From Glandiceps talaboti (lineage: Eukaryota; Hemichordata; Enteropneusta; Spengelidae), in the NCBI RefSeq assembly GCF_964340395.1, contig NC_135566.1, positions 19,181,297 to 19,245,296 on the forward strand: 64,000 bases of DNA, given 5' to 3'. How positions within the stretch are numbered: the stretch's first letter is position 1; every line of letters begins with the position of its first letter. A program made the translations under genes and the position numbers. This document shows positions 1 to 11,686 of the stretch, piece after piece. Under the pieces are notes generated by a model, which had not been told where the DNA came from, did no database searches, and worked only from the letters and a program-made list of their open reading frames with translations.

Positions 1-37
1 TGTACTGTTCTGTACTGTACTGTACTGTACTGTACTG
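1..37 (+). repeat. TGTAC pentamer microsatellite (runs off the window edge)
   Basis: About seven TGTAC units with one substitution, cut by the window start. Confidence 0.9.
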
Positions 38-821
38 CAAAGTTAAATTTCATGCAGCACAGGCATTCTAGAATGCAACACAGTCCTTCGAGTCTATGAT
101 AGATTGCATGCAAGCAGTTATCCTTCCAATACAAACACATGTCTGCCAGGTTTAGCCTGTTTACTGTGCTGTTGAGATGTATTGTTAGCTGGTTGTACCG
201 CCTAGCCCTCGCAATCATGATCAACAAGCCAGTTTTAAAAAAAGTCCCCTGGTTCAACAAACTCGCTTCAAAGCACATACATCTTTCGCATGTACAACAA
301 CACAGAGCAGAAAAAGAAAACGTGTAGAGATATCATCTGAATGACAAGTTAGTGGGAAACATCATTGTAACATGTACTGGTAGTCCTTTTAGGATTTCAA
401 AGCTACAAGACTGGAACTATAAGGAGGTATTGACATGCGCCGTCCATGCTTATCCCTCGACCTTTTCGTGAGGCACGTAAGAAGGAAACACGATCGTTAT
501 AGACTTCCTTCAATTAAGTCTGAATGTAAGGACCAGCCAATTCATTCATTTCAACACACAAGCAAAGGAAGCTCCTGAAAATATCAAAAACATTGTGTAA
601 TACAAAGCTACTGACACAGTTACATCGAGGGGGGGGGGGGGAGTGTTGCTTGGGATAAATTTAGGGTGGTATAATAATTAAAATTGAAAGATATTTTTCT
701 TGATAAATGAAAGGGGCGCGTGCGAATCTGTTGTAGACCTATATGGTTGAACTAAAGAAGATGTTCTTGAAGTTACATTCTTTGAGTAGGCCATTTTTAT
801 CAACACTTAGCCGTGGAAAAA
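38..821. other. Intergenic, no supported gene
   Basis: No coding or RNA gene is visible. A poly-G run lies at about 630-641. The segment around 150-200 (GCCTGTTTACTGTGCTGTTG and following) recurs in diverged form at 40925-40965, so it is probably a dispersed repeat fragment. Confidence 0.5.
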
Positions 822-955
822 AAACACTAGTAAATATGCGAATTCTACACGGTATTAACATTCAAACAAACAAACAAACAAACAAACAAACAAACAAACA
901 AACAAACAAAATCACTAGTAAATATGCGAATTTCACACGGTATTTCCATTCTTGA
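822..955 (+). repeat. CAAA microsatellite between two copies of a ~38-bp segment
   Basis: ACTAGTAAATATGCGAATT plus the following CACGGTATT is present on both sides of a (CAAA)n run at about 862-908. A short second CAAA run follows the right copy. The arrangement fits a tandem duplication anchored on the microsatellite. Confidence 0.8.
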
Positions 956-1035
956 AAACAAACAAACAAACATTATACAATAACTTGCTCATAATATCGT
1001 ACACCCGGATGAACACATTTTTTAAAGTTGTTTTT

Positions 1036-1312
1036 GATAAAATCAAATCAAATCAAATTTATTTTTGGGTACATACCCAAAATGAGCGCCCCAATGGCGA
1101 TCATGATTTAAACCTGTTACCGAAATATACTTACGGACATAAGATCGACCACTAATTAATGTGTGCAATGTCTAATTAATGGTATTTTAACACTTTTCAG
1201 TGAATAATGTGTGGTTGTCTGATCGCAAAATGAGCTTTTGCTTAAATTGTTTCCTTGACGACATAAGTATCACAGTTACAGCTAGTGTAGCTTTAAGACT
1301 GAGTTCTGAAAA
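1036..1312 (+). repeat. Dispersed repeat family R1, copy 1
   Basis: It starts with (AATCA)n-like DNA and TTATTTTTGGGTACATACCC, then TTTAAACCTGTTAC, GCAATGTCTAATTAATGG and a TGTGGTTG stretch. The same order of blocks occurs at 29919-30155 in NIPSNAP intron 1. No coding potential; class unknown. Confidence 0.75.
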
Positions 1313-2290
1313 GTGTAACAGTTGTTGCAATAGCGTCACATCAACGAGAGAGTACAGTCTCTCAATATCTGTCCTGGCCTGACACGCCATCTTTAGATTG
1401 TCTTAGCACGTGACACAACGAGGAATACCGAGCCAATGCAATCTCGCCGATGCTTTGGTTTGTCGCTGTAACCACACTGGCAAACTACTAGTATACAATA
1501 TCGTTCACTTATAAATTACCTGGGTTTCCGTAACACTTGCTGTAAGTGGATGCTCAGTAACGTTTTCGGCGAACGGAAGTTACGAGACATCCGTGCACAT
1601 TAGAAATGTTACCCCAAGGGTGATGGATTCAGAAGAATGAAGACGGTGTTTGACGCAATTCTTCATTTAAGCAGATGAATTGTCGGAATTAAAAAAAATT
1701 CAATATTTGCGATAAATGCACAAACCAATCTACATTATACTTAGTGATGAATACATTAATAACACAGATGCCAGGATTAATTTGAACGACTTAAATTCGA
1801 CATTTGGTATGACAAAATGCAATTTTATCTCCATTTTTTTCAAACCAAGCACAGACAAACCACAGGTACGTATAGTGAGAGCAAATAACAGTAACAATAT
1901 TATTTGACCGTAGTAATAAATTAGACAGTCCGAGTTGGGAGCTAGTTGGTTCTTGGTAGTTAGAGCTGTTTTATGGTTGATGGCATCCTAACTACTCAAT
2001 ATATGTCTCATCATGGCAAGCAACTGGTAGAGATCTGACAGGTATTCATAGATGGTATTGAAATAACATCATGTGGGACACAAATTCAAAAAAGTCATAA
2101 TTTCGGTACCTTTAGCCCTCTTTGTACATACTCTATCATCTTAACCATGTTGTCTTAAGTCGTTGATTTGCTCCCCAATGTAACGTTTTAGTGTGTAACG
2201 TACATGTATGGATATATTGTACCAAAATGGGCATTAGACTAGGTCTAGTCCCCATCCTCACTACTTATAATTTAATGGAGAGAGAGAGAT
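1313..2290. other. Intergenic, no supported gene
   Basis: Unique-looking AT-rich DNA with only short chance reading frames. Nothing else noted. Confidence 0.4.
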
Positions 2291-2341
2291 ACGTAAGTAC
2301 GCGCGCACGTACGTACGTACGTACGTACATACATACATACA

Positions 2342-2375
<34 letters not shown>

Positions 2376-2433
2376 CATACATACATACATACATACATAC
2401 ATACATACATACATACATACATACATACATACA

Positions 2434-2467
<34 letters not shown>

Positions 2468-2552
2468 CATACATACATACATACATACATACATACATAC
2501 ATACATACATACATACATACATACATACATACATACATACATACATACATAG
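2291..2552 (+). repeat. ACGT then CATA tetranucleotide microsatellite
   Basis: About 260 bp: a short (TACG)n lead passes into an almost pure (CATA)n run with two single-unit interruptions (TATA near 2370 and 2461). Confidence 0.97.
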
Positions 2553-3655
2553 AAAGACGGACGGACGAAAACGACTACATATATGTAACTAGACTAGACG
2601 CCCACTGACAGTCTCTGCTACTTTAAAAGGACACTTTCTTTAATAGAAGGTATTTAATAAATGTCTGCAATTAATTCATGCACTAGATGAATCCATAATT
2701 AACGTCAATGTAACACAATCGGTGTCGATTAGATAGCATTTCAGAAGTGATTACTATTTTATCTGACTTTGGTATTTGGAAAACATTTCCCGGATTGCTT
2801 CCGGAATCAGCATGATAAACCGCAATTTGTTTTGCAATAAATATGAAGGGAATGATTCTGTAATGCACGATATAAAAAAAAGTGTCCGGCATACATACCA
2901 TAGTTATTACTCGTGGGAACTGGGGCATATCAACAGAGAACGTGATATGTGTCACCCACTTGTTAACGCAGCACATTTCACACATAACTTTTCAATAACT
3001 GAAAAAGAAGGTTGGCCACTTCAAAGAATAGAGTTTTGAAACGGGATTCTTTTACTTCTAGATACTTCAAAGTGACAGTGACACTAAATTTAGGATCGGT
3101 TCATTACGAAGTAATTCGTCGTCATAAACCACAGCCTCTTTTACAGCACCGTCATAGACGCATCTTGATTCGGTGTATCACGGAAGAGAAAAAAAATATG
3201 GTTTGCGAGAATGGAAGTTTATAATTTCACGAATATAGGGTTCTCTTAGCTCTTTGAATCCCTTTACGTACGTTGAGCTGAGGAGGAAAGTTGGATAATG
3301 TAACTTTAATGTGTACAGCGTAACATCTCATTTTAAAAGCAAGTTTGTAAGAACTGGTGTGTCGTTAGAAAGGCCCAAAATCGAAGGATAAATTATCAGT
3401 TTCCTTGTAATACCCCCCCCCCCCGAGAATATTTTCGAATGCAACACGTGACTTCTTTGTGACTCACGTTGTATTTCTGGGTAAGATTCGTTTGGATTCC
3501 AAGGAGCGTCAAAACGACAGGATACACTGAGTAGAGAGAGAATCCACAGAGACTTGGTATATTGGAAAATTGAACGTGAGGAAGAGTGAACATAGAGTAA
3601 TTTAAGAGATAGAGAGAGAGACAAATGCAGAGAGACAGAAAGTGAAATACAATGT
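2553..3655. other. Intergenic, no supported gene
   Basis: No gene recognised. It contains a poly-C run at about 3413-3424 and moderate CpG content around 2790-3230. The short open frames here do not match any family I know. Confidence 0.4.
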
Positions 3656-3660
3656 ATGTG

Positions 3661-3673
3661 TCACACACACACA

Positions 3674-3720
<47 letters not shown>
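3661..3720 (+). repeat. CA dinucleotide microsatellite
   Basis: A (CA)n run of about 60 bp with one T interruption. Confidence 0.97.
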
Positions 3721-3722
<2 letters not shown>

Positions 3723-3946
3723 AAGTACATACACCGTCTCTGTAAGTGTGTCGAAACATCACCTCTTAAATCATTTGATTTATATAGAATCAAGAGTAAA
3801 TATAAAGCTATACGTCAATGTGTATATCACCAGGATGTTCGTAATAACGTGTGATTAACGTGTTCCTTCTTTCATCTAAATATAGGACAAGTATTATTGT
3901 TGCCTGACCTTTCCCTGCACTTAACGTTTCCCAATCCAGTATGAAA

Positions 3947-4167
3947 TGACGTCATCAGGCCCATGTATATTTCAAAACTATTTAAATATTTTAACATTTG
4001 ATGTGTTTTATCAATTTACCATGTAGACAGATAAAGTAAGTAGCGATAATTTATAATATTCTTGTGGGTGTATTAGCTATCAAATATCACATTGAAATAT
4101 GATAGTACAATTTCTACTCACTAGAGGAACGGGTAACCAGTAATGTGACGTCACGGTGCATATAAAT
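3947..4167 (+). promoter_or_regulatory. Two CRE palindromes and a TATA-like box
   Basis: TGACGTCA occurs at 3947-3954 and again at 4146-4153. The second is 7 bp before TATAAAT at 4161-4167. This spacing resembles a CREB/ATF-driven core promoter, but no gene can be assigned to it on either strand. Confidence 0.3.
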
Positions 4168-4259
4168 ATGTTACGATCAATCTACGTCAGTAATAGTAAA
4201 CGGGAATAGAACGAATAATAGATACTATCTGAGGTGCCAAGGGAACGAACGGCATTTAT

Positions 4260-4437
4260 GGAGGGGGGGGGGCCCTAAGGCGAAAATAATTTCGCAGCCC
4301 CCCCCCCCCCCCCTTACGCTCTCATAACATTACACCCCCCCCCCCCACACCGAAATGAACCAAAGTTTTTTTTCATACCCCCCCCCCCCCGGCTACACAG
4401 ATTTTTATATGTATAATTATACGCCCCCCCCCCCGCT
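4260..4437. repeat. Cluster of poly-G/poly-C runs
   Basis: One G-run followed by four C-runs of 10 or more, spaced about 45-65 bp. The spacing resembles the subterminal C-runs of the two inverted-end elements at 53-61 kb, but I could not find matching ends here. Confidence 0.6.
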
Positions 4438-5130
4438 TCGGAGATGTACAACTGTACATGGTACGCTACATCAAAATAACAGTGGCAGTCGACTTCCGCG
4501 TCCATACGTAATAAGATATTTCTTTAGAAACTGATATGGACTTTGCACGTAGGGATCTCACATTTGATTTTAACGTACAATTGGCGATACTTAGCCAGCA
4601 GTGTTTCCCCCTTCAATCTTGATTTGGGGTACGAGAAACAAGATCCCTGTGATCGTTGGTGAGGAGGGGTGGAAGTGGGTGTCCCCTTCCCAAGGCGAGC
4701 ACTTTCTTGAAAATAAGGACATATAGTAGGCCATTTAGCAGCATAAATTTTAAAACCATAAACGTTATTGAAAGCCACAGAGTACGTGAAATTAAATTGT
4801 CTTCAATGCCCCAATTGAATTACTCTCAATACATTATTATACAACTGTATGTTGTATACATTTAAACCTAGAAAGAGATATTACAGCAGACACACACATT
4901 CACTTGGCTATCGACTGCATCGAATTAAATATATGGTAGGTATTAAATGAAGTCAATTTTACCCTGCACACAAACACATTGTCATTGTAGTTACTCTCCT
5001 TATCACTGAATATACAGGCATAAGAACTTATTATGTATTTGTACTTGCTAAGCGATTGCATCTGAGGTTTAATTCGTTTAAATCATGGGCGAAATATTTC
5101 CTACCCCCCTCTTTCAGACCATCAAATCGG

Positions 5131-5305
<175 letters not shown>

Positions 5306-6394
5306 CAAGGCACAAGTCATTATCACCTACACACACAGTTTTAAATGGGTTAAAGGTAATATAACAATAACTAAGCCACTTACACATAAAAAGTGAAAAA
5401 ATGTCGTTGCAGGTAAAAGGTAACGGCGACATTGGTAACTGGATGTGCGTGTTGTGCCCAATATAAATACTTCCTTATATGCCGAAAGGAAAATTCAACC
5501 AATTTGGACCGGATAGACCTGGAACGTGTTAGCTGATAGTATGTTATATTATTGATGATGAAATAAGCTTACTAATAATACAACGCTATATCACTCACTC
5601 AGTTTAACTTCCTGTGGCCTGTTTTGTGGTTGAACTTCCGACATAGTATCTAACAAACGTACTGGTACGAACTTTATAATTACATTGTAAATGACATCAT
5701 TCTCATTGGCACGTGTGAGGATCACGTGACCTATGAGTGAATGCGGAAACTCCGGCTCGGTGCGTGATGAAGAAAGCGTTGTGAAGACGTACAGATGCTA
5801 TTTTTAAGTTCGTTTAACAGTGAAACCCTTGAATTTTGGCGCATATGAAATTTTCAAGTATACTTATAAGCAAGCATATAAATATATATCTGACTTAAAA
5901 TTATATTAGAAATTCCGAAGTACCATTACAAAGTAAAACATTATATGGAAAAATAACCAAACATTTTCTGCCGAGAATATACACATTGTACCATGGTACA
6001 CCGATAATCCAGAGATCTGAATTGTGTTTGGGAACTGTGAACTTGAACTTGAAAATTCTCAACATGGGTATTACATCATTAGATCCATAACTGTTTAAAA
6101 GTTGCGATTCAGAGATACTTCAAAATTGTCTATCAAGTTTCATCAGGGAAATTCCGTCTTCTACAATATAATCATGTGTTTCGCCGAAGCAGTGATGTGT
6201 TCCTCCTTTAGTAAGTTAAGTAAGTTTATCAGCAATATATTGGAAACAAAATCTCCGTAAAAATAACCTCAGCATTGCCCCATTCCAGGAAAGTTTCTGC
6301 TGTGTCACAATGACTCCGTGCCGCGCCGCACCACAGCAACGTATATAAAAGCGCCAATGGCGTTGTAGCACCACAACCGTACACTTTAATTTTC
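5306..6394. other. Intergenic stretch with promoter-like motifs
   Basis: No coding sequence is supported. E-box CACGTG cores occur at about 5711 and in TCACGTGA near 5723. A TATATAAAA box lies at 6342-6350 followed by GCGCCAATGGCG. No spliceable reading frame follows. Confidence 0.4.
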
Positions 6395-6770
6395 TGTAAT
6401 GATTATGGGGTCTTGTTGCTAGACATATTTACATACATTCTTTGAAGATTTGTTTCCATGCCTTCCAATCCATGGTGTTATATCTGCAATATACCCCAAC
6501 ATTTAATGTTACTATGGGCGTGGTCTTGTTGCTAGGCATATCTACATACAAAATTTACCTTCCCATCACCGGTGTTACTTTGGCATTATACATCATTATT
6601 TACCTGATGCTATGGGTCTTGTTGCTAAGGACATTTACATATTTTGAAATAATGATTATTCAATTGCCTACCCATCCCTGTTGTTATAATTGCAAAAAAC
6701 TATCATTTGACTGTTGTTAAGGGCGTGGTCATGGTTGCTATGGCAAGCATGACCCACTCACAATTTGCAG
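6395..6770 (+). repeat. ~105-bp tandem repeat, about four diverged units
   Basis: GTCTTGTTGCTAGRCATAT-like blocks recur near 6408, 6520, 6614 and 6723, with GGGCGTGG preceding two of them. The 92-residue open frame here is a by-product of the repeat. Confidence 0.75.
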
Positions 6771-6903
6771 ACTAACAGCACAGATAAGTAAGAAACTTAC
6801 TTGGCAGTGCTAATAACAGTAACACTTTCAGAATCATAACCAAATTTGATCCCCAGCAGTTTCAGACGTAAAGCTCAATACCAAAATCACTTGCATCATC
6901 TAC

Positions 6904-6904
6904 A

Positions 6905-6970
<66 letters not shown>
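6904..6970 (+). repeat. GACA microsatellite
   Basis: A (GACA)n run with one CACA interruption. Confidence 0.97.
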
Positions 6971-6971
<1 letters not shown>

Positions 6972-7035
6972 TGCATTTTACCTTGAACCAATCTGTAGTT
7001 GTGTTAAAGCAATGTTTCCAAGCAACCTCAAGGAG

Positions 7036-7640
7036 AGATTAATCCAAGTGCCATTCACATACACTTGTTACATTATGTTAAGTACCCATGAAAATTTAAT
7101 GGTTTAATGAGATCAATAAACTAATAATTTTTGTACACTCCTTTCTGCCTAAATATTCTTGACAGACATTTAACCAAAAAATCCAGGTTTTTAGCCCTAA
7201 TTTGCATATCGCTAATGGGATCATCATGCGATTAATGTCACTTGATCTGTACATCCCCAGAAACATGCATTCCTGTGAAGTATCAGCCAAATCAACCAAG
7301 TACTTTTGAAATTATAGACTTTTGACTAAAACACTACATTTTTAGCCCTAATTTGCATATCACTGATGGGATCATCGTGTCATGAACATTTCTTAAACTA
7401 AACATACCCAAAGAACATTTCCATCAAATTTCAGGCCAATCTGTCGAGTAGTTTTTGACCAAATCACATTTTTTGACCCAAAACGCACATCTCTGATGTG
7501 ATCATTTTCATTTGAACAATTTTCCAACTAGATACCAAAATTAATGTCCCCACCAAATACCAAGCCAGGCGATTTTTGACTTTAAGTTTTACACACACAC
7601 ACACACACGCGCGCGCGCACACACACACACACATACACAC

Positions 7641-7679
<39 letters not shown>

Positions 7680-7740
7680 CGGACACCATGCCTATAGCAC
7701 TACTGAACCTATCAGTTCAGCTGTGCTAATAAACCAGCCA
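7036..7740 (-). repeat. Octamer- and microsatellite-bearing repeat family R2, minus-strand copy
   Basis: Units of about 150 bp contain CCCTAATTTGCATATC..TGATGGGATCAT. They end in TTTTTGACTTTAAGTTTTAC, a CA run, a GACA run, then CATGCCTATAGCACTACTGAA. Read in reverse, the same order occurs at 43958-44843. ATTTGCAT (the POU octamer) lies at 7200-7207 and 7351-7358. Confidence 0.8.
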
Positions 7741-8079
7741 CTGTATGGGCTGATATAAACAAACAGCGCGGTATTATCGATTCTCCTCAATCTTCCCGTC
7801 TTCATCCTCGCCTGTCATCACATTCACTTTTTTTTAAGCACAAACCGATGTAAATCTGGGGCATAGTGATATCGAGAAATAGTTGACATACTAACGAAGT
7901 ATTGCCAGACCTAATTCTGTAAGTCGGTTTCGTTTTCTAGGCTATTCGGTCAAAAGTTAATCTGACCGGGATGTCTGGCATACAAAAGTTCATTTCAGGT
8001 GCAGGACATACGTTAACATTTATATGTAACGGAACTCCCTAGTCTCTCTGCACTTAGCTTGTCGTGGCTATTAAAACAA

Positions 8080-8388
8080 TGAAACCTGCAACAAAATGTC
8101 GTCTGGTTCGACAAGAATATCTCTTACCAACAGTGCTACATTTTGTCGTCTGACTTAACAAATATCTTACCAAGAAAAATATTTCTCGTGGAAGACGATG
8201 AAATGTAGCACTGTTGGTATGATATTTATTGAACCAGACGATAAAATGTAGCAGTGTTGGAAAGCTATAAGTTGAACCAGACGATAAAATGTAGCACTGT
8301 TGGTAAGATATTTATTGAACCAGACGATAAAATGTAACAGTGTTTAACTTTAAGATTTTTGTCGAACCAGACCATTTTGTTTCAGGTT
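8080..8388. mobile_element. Foldback element R3 with ~50-bp internal units
   Basis: The left part has GTCGTCTGGTTCGACAA and CCAACAGTGCTACATTTTGT units; the right part has the same units inverted (GTAGCACTGTTGG, GAACCAGACGA). The outer ends GAAACCTGCAACAAAATG and CATTTTGTTTCAGGTTTT are inverted copies. No coding capacity. A related partial copy is at 19122-19350. Confidence 0.8.
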
Positions 8389-10100
8389 TTCGTGATTTTA
8401 ATTGCAAAAGTGAAAATCACCGAGTCAGAGACTAGCCTTGGATATGATACCTAACACACTGTATGTAATTTACAATAAATTAAATATAATTCTACCATAT
8501 TTTCACGGTTAAACCAGTAATGATGAAAGCTCTCGACTTAAATCTAACAAGTTATCTAAGGCCCGCAGATATTATTTTTTCTGTATTTTTTTTGCAACGC
8601 ATGAAATCATAACTCTCCTGAGTAATAAGGTTTTGCTAAATGGGGAACACAAGTTACGTTTACCGACCCTGCAACATGCAACCGTGTGGGGGGGGGGGGG
8701 GGTAAATGAGATAGGGATATAGAAAAAACCTTAGACCGAAATTACAGTCTCTCTCCTGATTCATTTATTTGCTGCAACTTTGTAAACACAACAATCCAAC
8801 TTCTCAAGTCAAATTACGTCAGGGCAACCATCCAGTCACCACAAAAACAAAAGAAACACACTGAACTAGCGCGTGTGGCGCTCGACAACGTCCACAGGTA
8901 AAGTGTCATCAATGCCAGAACGTTTGTTAATTTTCTTCAAAAACTCTCGGACAAATGATTAACATTTCATATTATTACAATAACAGACTGGTCCTGATTA
9001 TGGAAGGGGATTTCCTGGTAACATACATTACTAGTGACATCAGAAACAATATCTGGCATAGACTGTCACTCTAAAACAAACATACTTTTGTTTTTAAATA
9101 AACCCCCTGAGCTGTCTCTCCTAATCAATATACACACGATATATCACTCAATTTACACAACTGAGTATTCTTACTAAGGAAAATCCTGAAACACTTTTTA
9201 CAGTAATAATTTTTTAAAGTTCAAAAACAAATGTCTACAATGAGTTTTGAATACATGTAACTCGTATGTTCACATTTTTAATATTAATAATTCTACTCTG
9301 TTTTTCTATTACTAGACTGCACCATACAACCGTTTTGGACACTATATATTTAAAATCATAGAAGTGCCATTGGACACTGTATCTTACTATCTATCTTGTC
9401 ATTTCCTTTCAAGGAATTTCATTTTGGGGGTAACTGAAGATTGGTGGACACAAACAGTATGTACCAATCAAAAGAATTTGTATAGTGCCAAAATCCAATA
9501 TGACGTAATGTTCTATGGTGCTAATAAAGTTTTCACAGATATTTGAAAAGTGTCAGAAAAATATGGCACAAAAAACTCGTGTTTTAAATTTTTTTGTTTG
9601 CTTCATTGCCATGGGTAGCCATGTCCATTAATCTTTATTTCCCCCCCCCCCCACTGTTTTCGAGAAAATGACTAAATTGACAGATGGGGGGGGGGGGGGT
9701 TACATCAAAGAGCAAGAACTAAGAACACTGGTCTGGTTGTACAATAGATACTATTTTCTTTTTCTTTCTTTTTTCTTACACACAAAAAAAATAGATACTT
9801 TTTGTAGTCACACTTGATAGTTATGTAAGGTGCCAGTTCAACTTGACTGTTACCTTCCTCAGGATGAACTGACAATCACAGTTCACTACTAGGAGACAGT
9901 CTGGCGAAAATGTCCCAGATGTAAATGCGCCAATCCACCCCCCCCCCCCCTTTGTATTGTTATTGTTTCTCAACGAACATTATTCTCATTATTTCAAGTT
10001 CAAAACTTATGAACCTGTTTACTGTTATTCTCAAATCACAAATCACAATAGCAATCTTTGCCATGTCATCTTACTTTGGTAACTTACACCTCTAGGATTC
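8389..10100. other. Intergenic, no supported gene
   Basis: AT-rich DNA with poly-G/poly-C runs near 8689, 9640, 9688 and 9938. No exon could be tied to a family. Confidence 0.4.
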
Positions 10101-10104
10101 AGTG

Positions 10105-10200
10105 ATAATAATAATGTTAGTTTTTATACAGTGCTGAGGCTTTTCCAATCTGAGCTCAAAGTGCTTACAATCATTACCCCTAGCACAGATCTAATCATGA
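10105..10200 (+). repeat. Dispersed-repeat fragment
   Basis: TTTTATACAGTGCTGAGGC and CCAATCTGAGCTCAAAGTGC then TTACAATCATTACCCC resemble a repeat fragment common in aquatic animal genomes. This is a recalled resemblance and the class is not assigned. Confidence 0.4.
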
Positions 10201-11620
10201 ATAAACCAAGTTTCAATAAGAAAAAAAACAAAAAACAAAAAACAAAAATGGAATTCGTGAATCTTACAAGAAATTCATCATTCTTTTTATTTAGATTGAT
10301 ATCCATGTAAAGAAAAGTCACAATGGCAAGCTTTGTAAGTTTTCAGTCGCTACCAAAACTAAATCAATTTTTTAAATTTTAAAACAGTAGTGGATTCTAT
10401 GAAAGCTTCTCTTAACACCCTGACTTAAATAAACTGTGTGCGAAGTGCTGTAAATAAAATGTACACTAAGTGAAAACAAAACAAGTCTTCATCACGGACA
10501 CATCCCCCAACCCATACTTACATAGCATTGTTTGAATTCAACAAAAAGAAATTACCAATGGTGGACAATAATAACTTCCTGTAATCAGAACACAATCACT
10601 TACAATTAAATGTTAACTTGAACAAAAGTCAAGGTAATCTTTGAACAATAACTAAAACATGGTTGCAGTGTTATAATGTAGCTAAACATACCCTGGTTTA
10701 GGACAGAACATCGAAAATATGCCCTCACTGTATATTTGACCTTGACAAAATTCCAAGGTCAAATTCAAGTTTAATGGGAAGTACCGTGGTTCAAGCATAC
10801 TTGAGGAAACATAGTACTGTACGCTTGAACCACAGTCCAAGTTGCCATGGATGTGAGAAACAGTTTTAGAAGGTGTCATACTACATTCGTGACAGCCAGT
10901 GCTCATTAGGATGAATGGTGTTAAACGCTTGAACCACTGCGAGTTACTAAACTTTAGAACTTGACCTTTTGACATGAACTTTGAAACTTGACCTTTGACA
11001 TGAGGAAAGGTTTCACAATGGTGTGACTGTGTCTTATTTGTAATCAGATAGAGTAACAGAGATTACATACAATCCTGCAGTTCTGTTTAACGTGAACAAA
11101 GCTTAGTCCTATGTCTACCAGAAATTGACTATCAACAGTTTCTTTTGGACTAGATTTCTTGTAAAAATACTGTCTATGTTGAGGATGATTTGGTCAAAAA
11201 TAGACATCTCTCTGGGTAATAAAGGTAAAACAATCCTAGAAATAGAGAAAGAATTGTAATGGATGGCCTTGCTGGTGTTAACTATGGTACAAGTGATAAA
11301 TCATAACACTCAATGCATGCATATGAGATGAAGTGGTATTTGTAAGTTTTCATCACTCAGACAACTATACTGAAGTGAGGGGTGGGTTTCAAAAAATAAA
11401 CAGCATGGATCTGATATAAACTTATGGTACAATCTCCCTACAGGATGATTAGGATAAGAACTTCACCCCCTACATTTTTTTGTTGTAATCTCAAGTGGTT
11501 GTCTAACTTAAGTCTGAACACAGATCTCTGCGGTTAATGAAGGTGAAAATTTGGAAACATAACATAAAGGCTTTAAGAATAAAGGGCTGTACACAGTTGT
11601 ACTGTCTTCAAAGGACGTCA
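10201..11620. other. Downstream flank of NIPSNAP
   Basis: No protein gene. This is the possible 3' UTR if the hexamer at the stop codon is not used. A short hairpin is formed by GTGGTTCAAGC near 10794 and GCTTGAACCAC near 10822. Confidence 0.4.
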
Positions 11621-11626
11621 TTTATT
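11621..11626 (-). promoter_or_regulatory. AATAAA hexamer overlapping the NIPSNAP stop codon
   Basis: Minus-strand reading is CAATAAATG, where TAA is the stop codon. A GT-containing stretch follows within about 30 nt. If used, the 3' UTR would be almost absent. The next perfect minus-strand AATAAA I noticed is near 10285. Confidence 0.4.
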
Positions 11627-11686
11627 GTAAGGGCGAGTGTTTAAACGGCACCATGATACGGGATTCCATTTTACGAATCAACGGAA
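11622..11686 (-). CDS. NIPSNAP: NIPSNAP exon 10 with stop codon
   Basis: Split Val259 and residues 260-279. [20 protein letters not shown] is followed by TAA, the counterpart of the vertebrate C-terminus [20 protein letters not shown]. Acceptor CTCTTGCAG|TTC. The stop lies inside an AATAAA hexamer. Confidence 0.97.
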
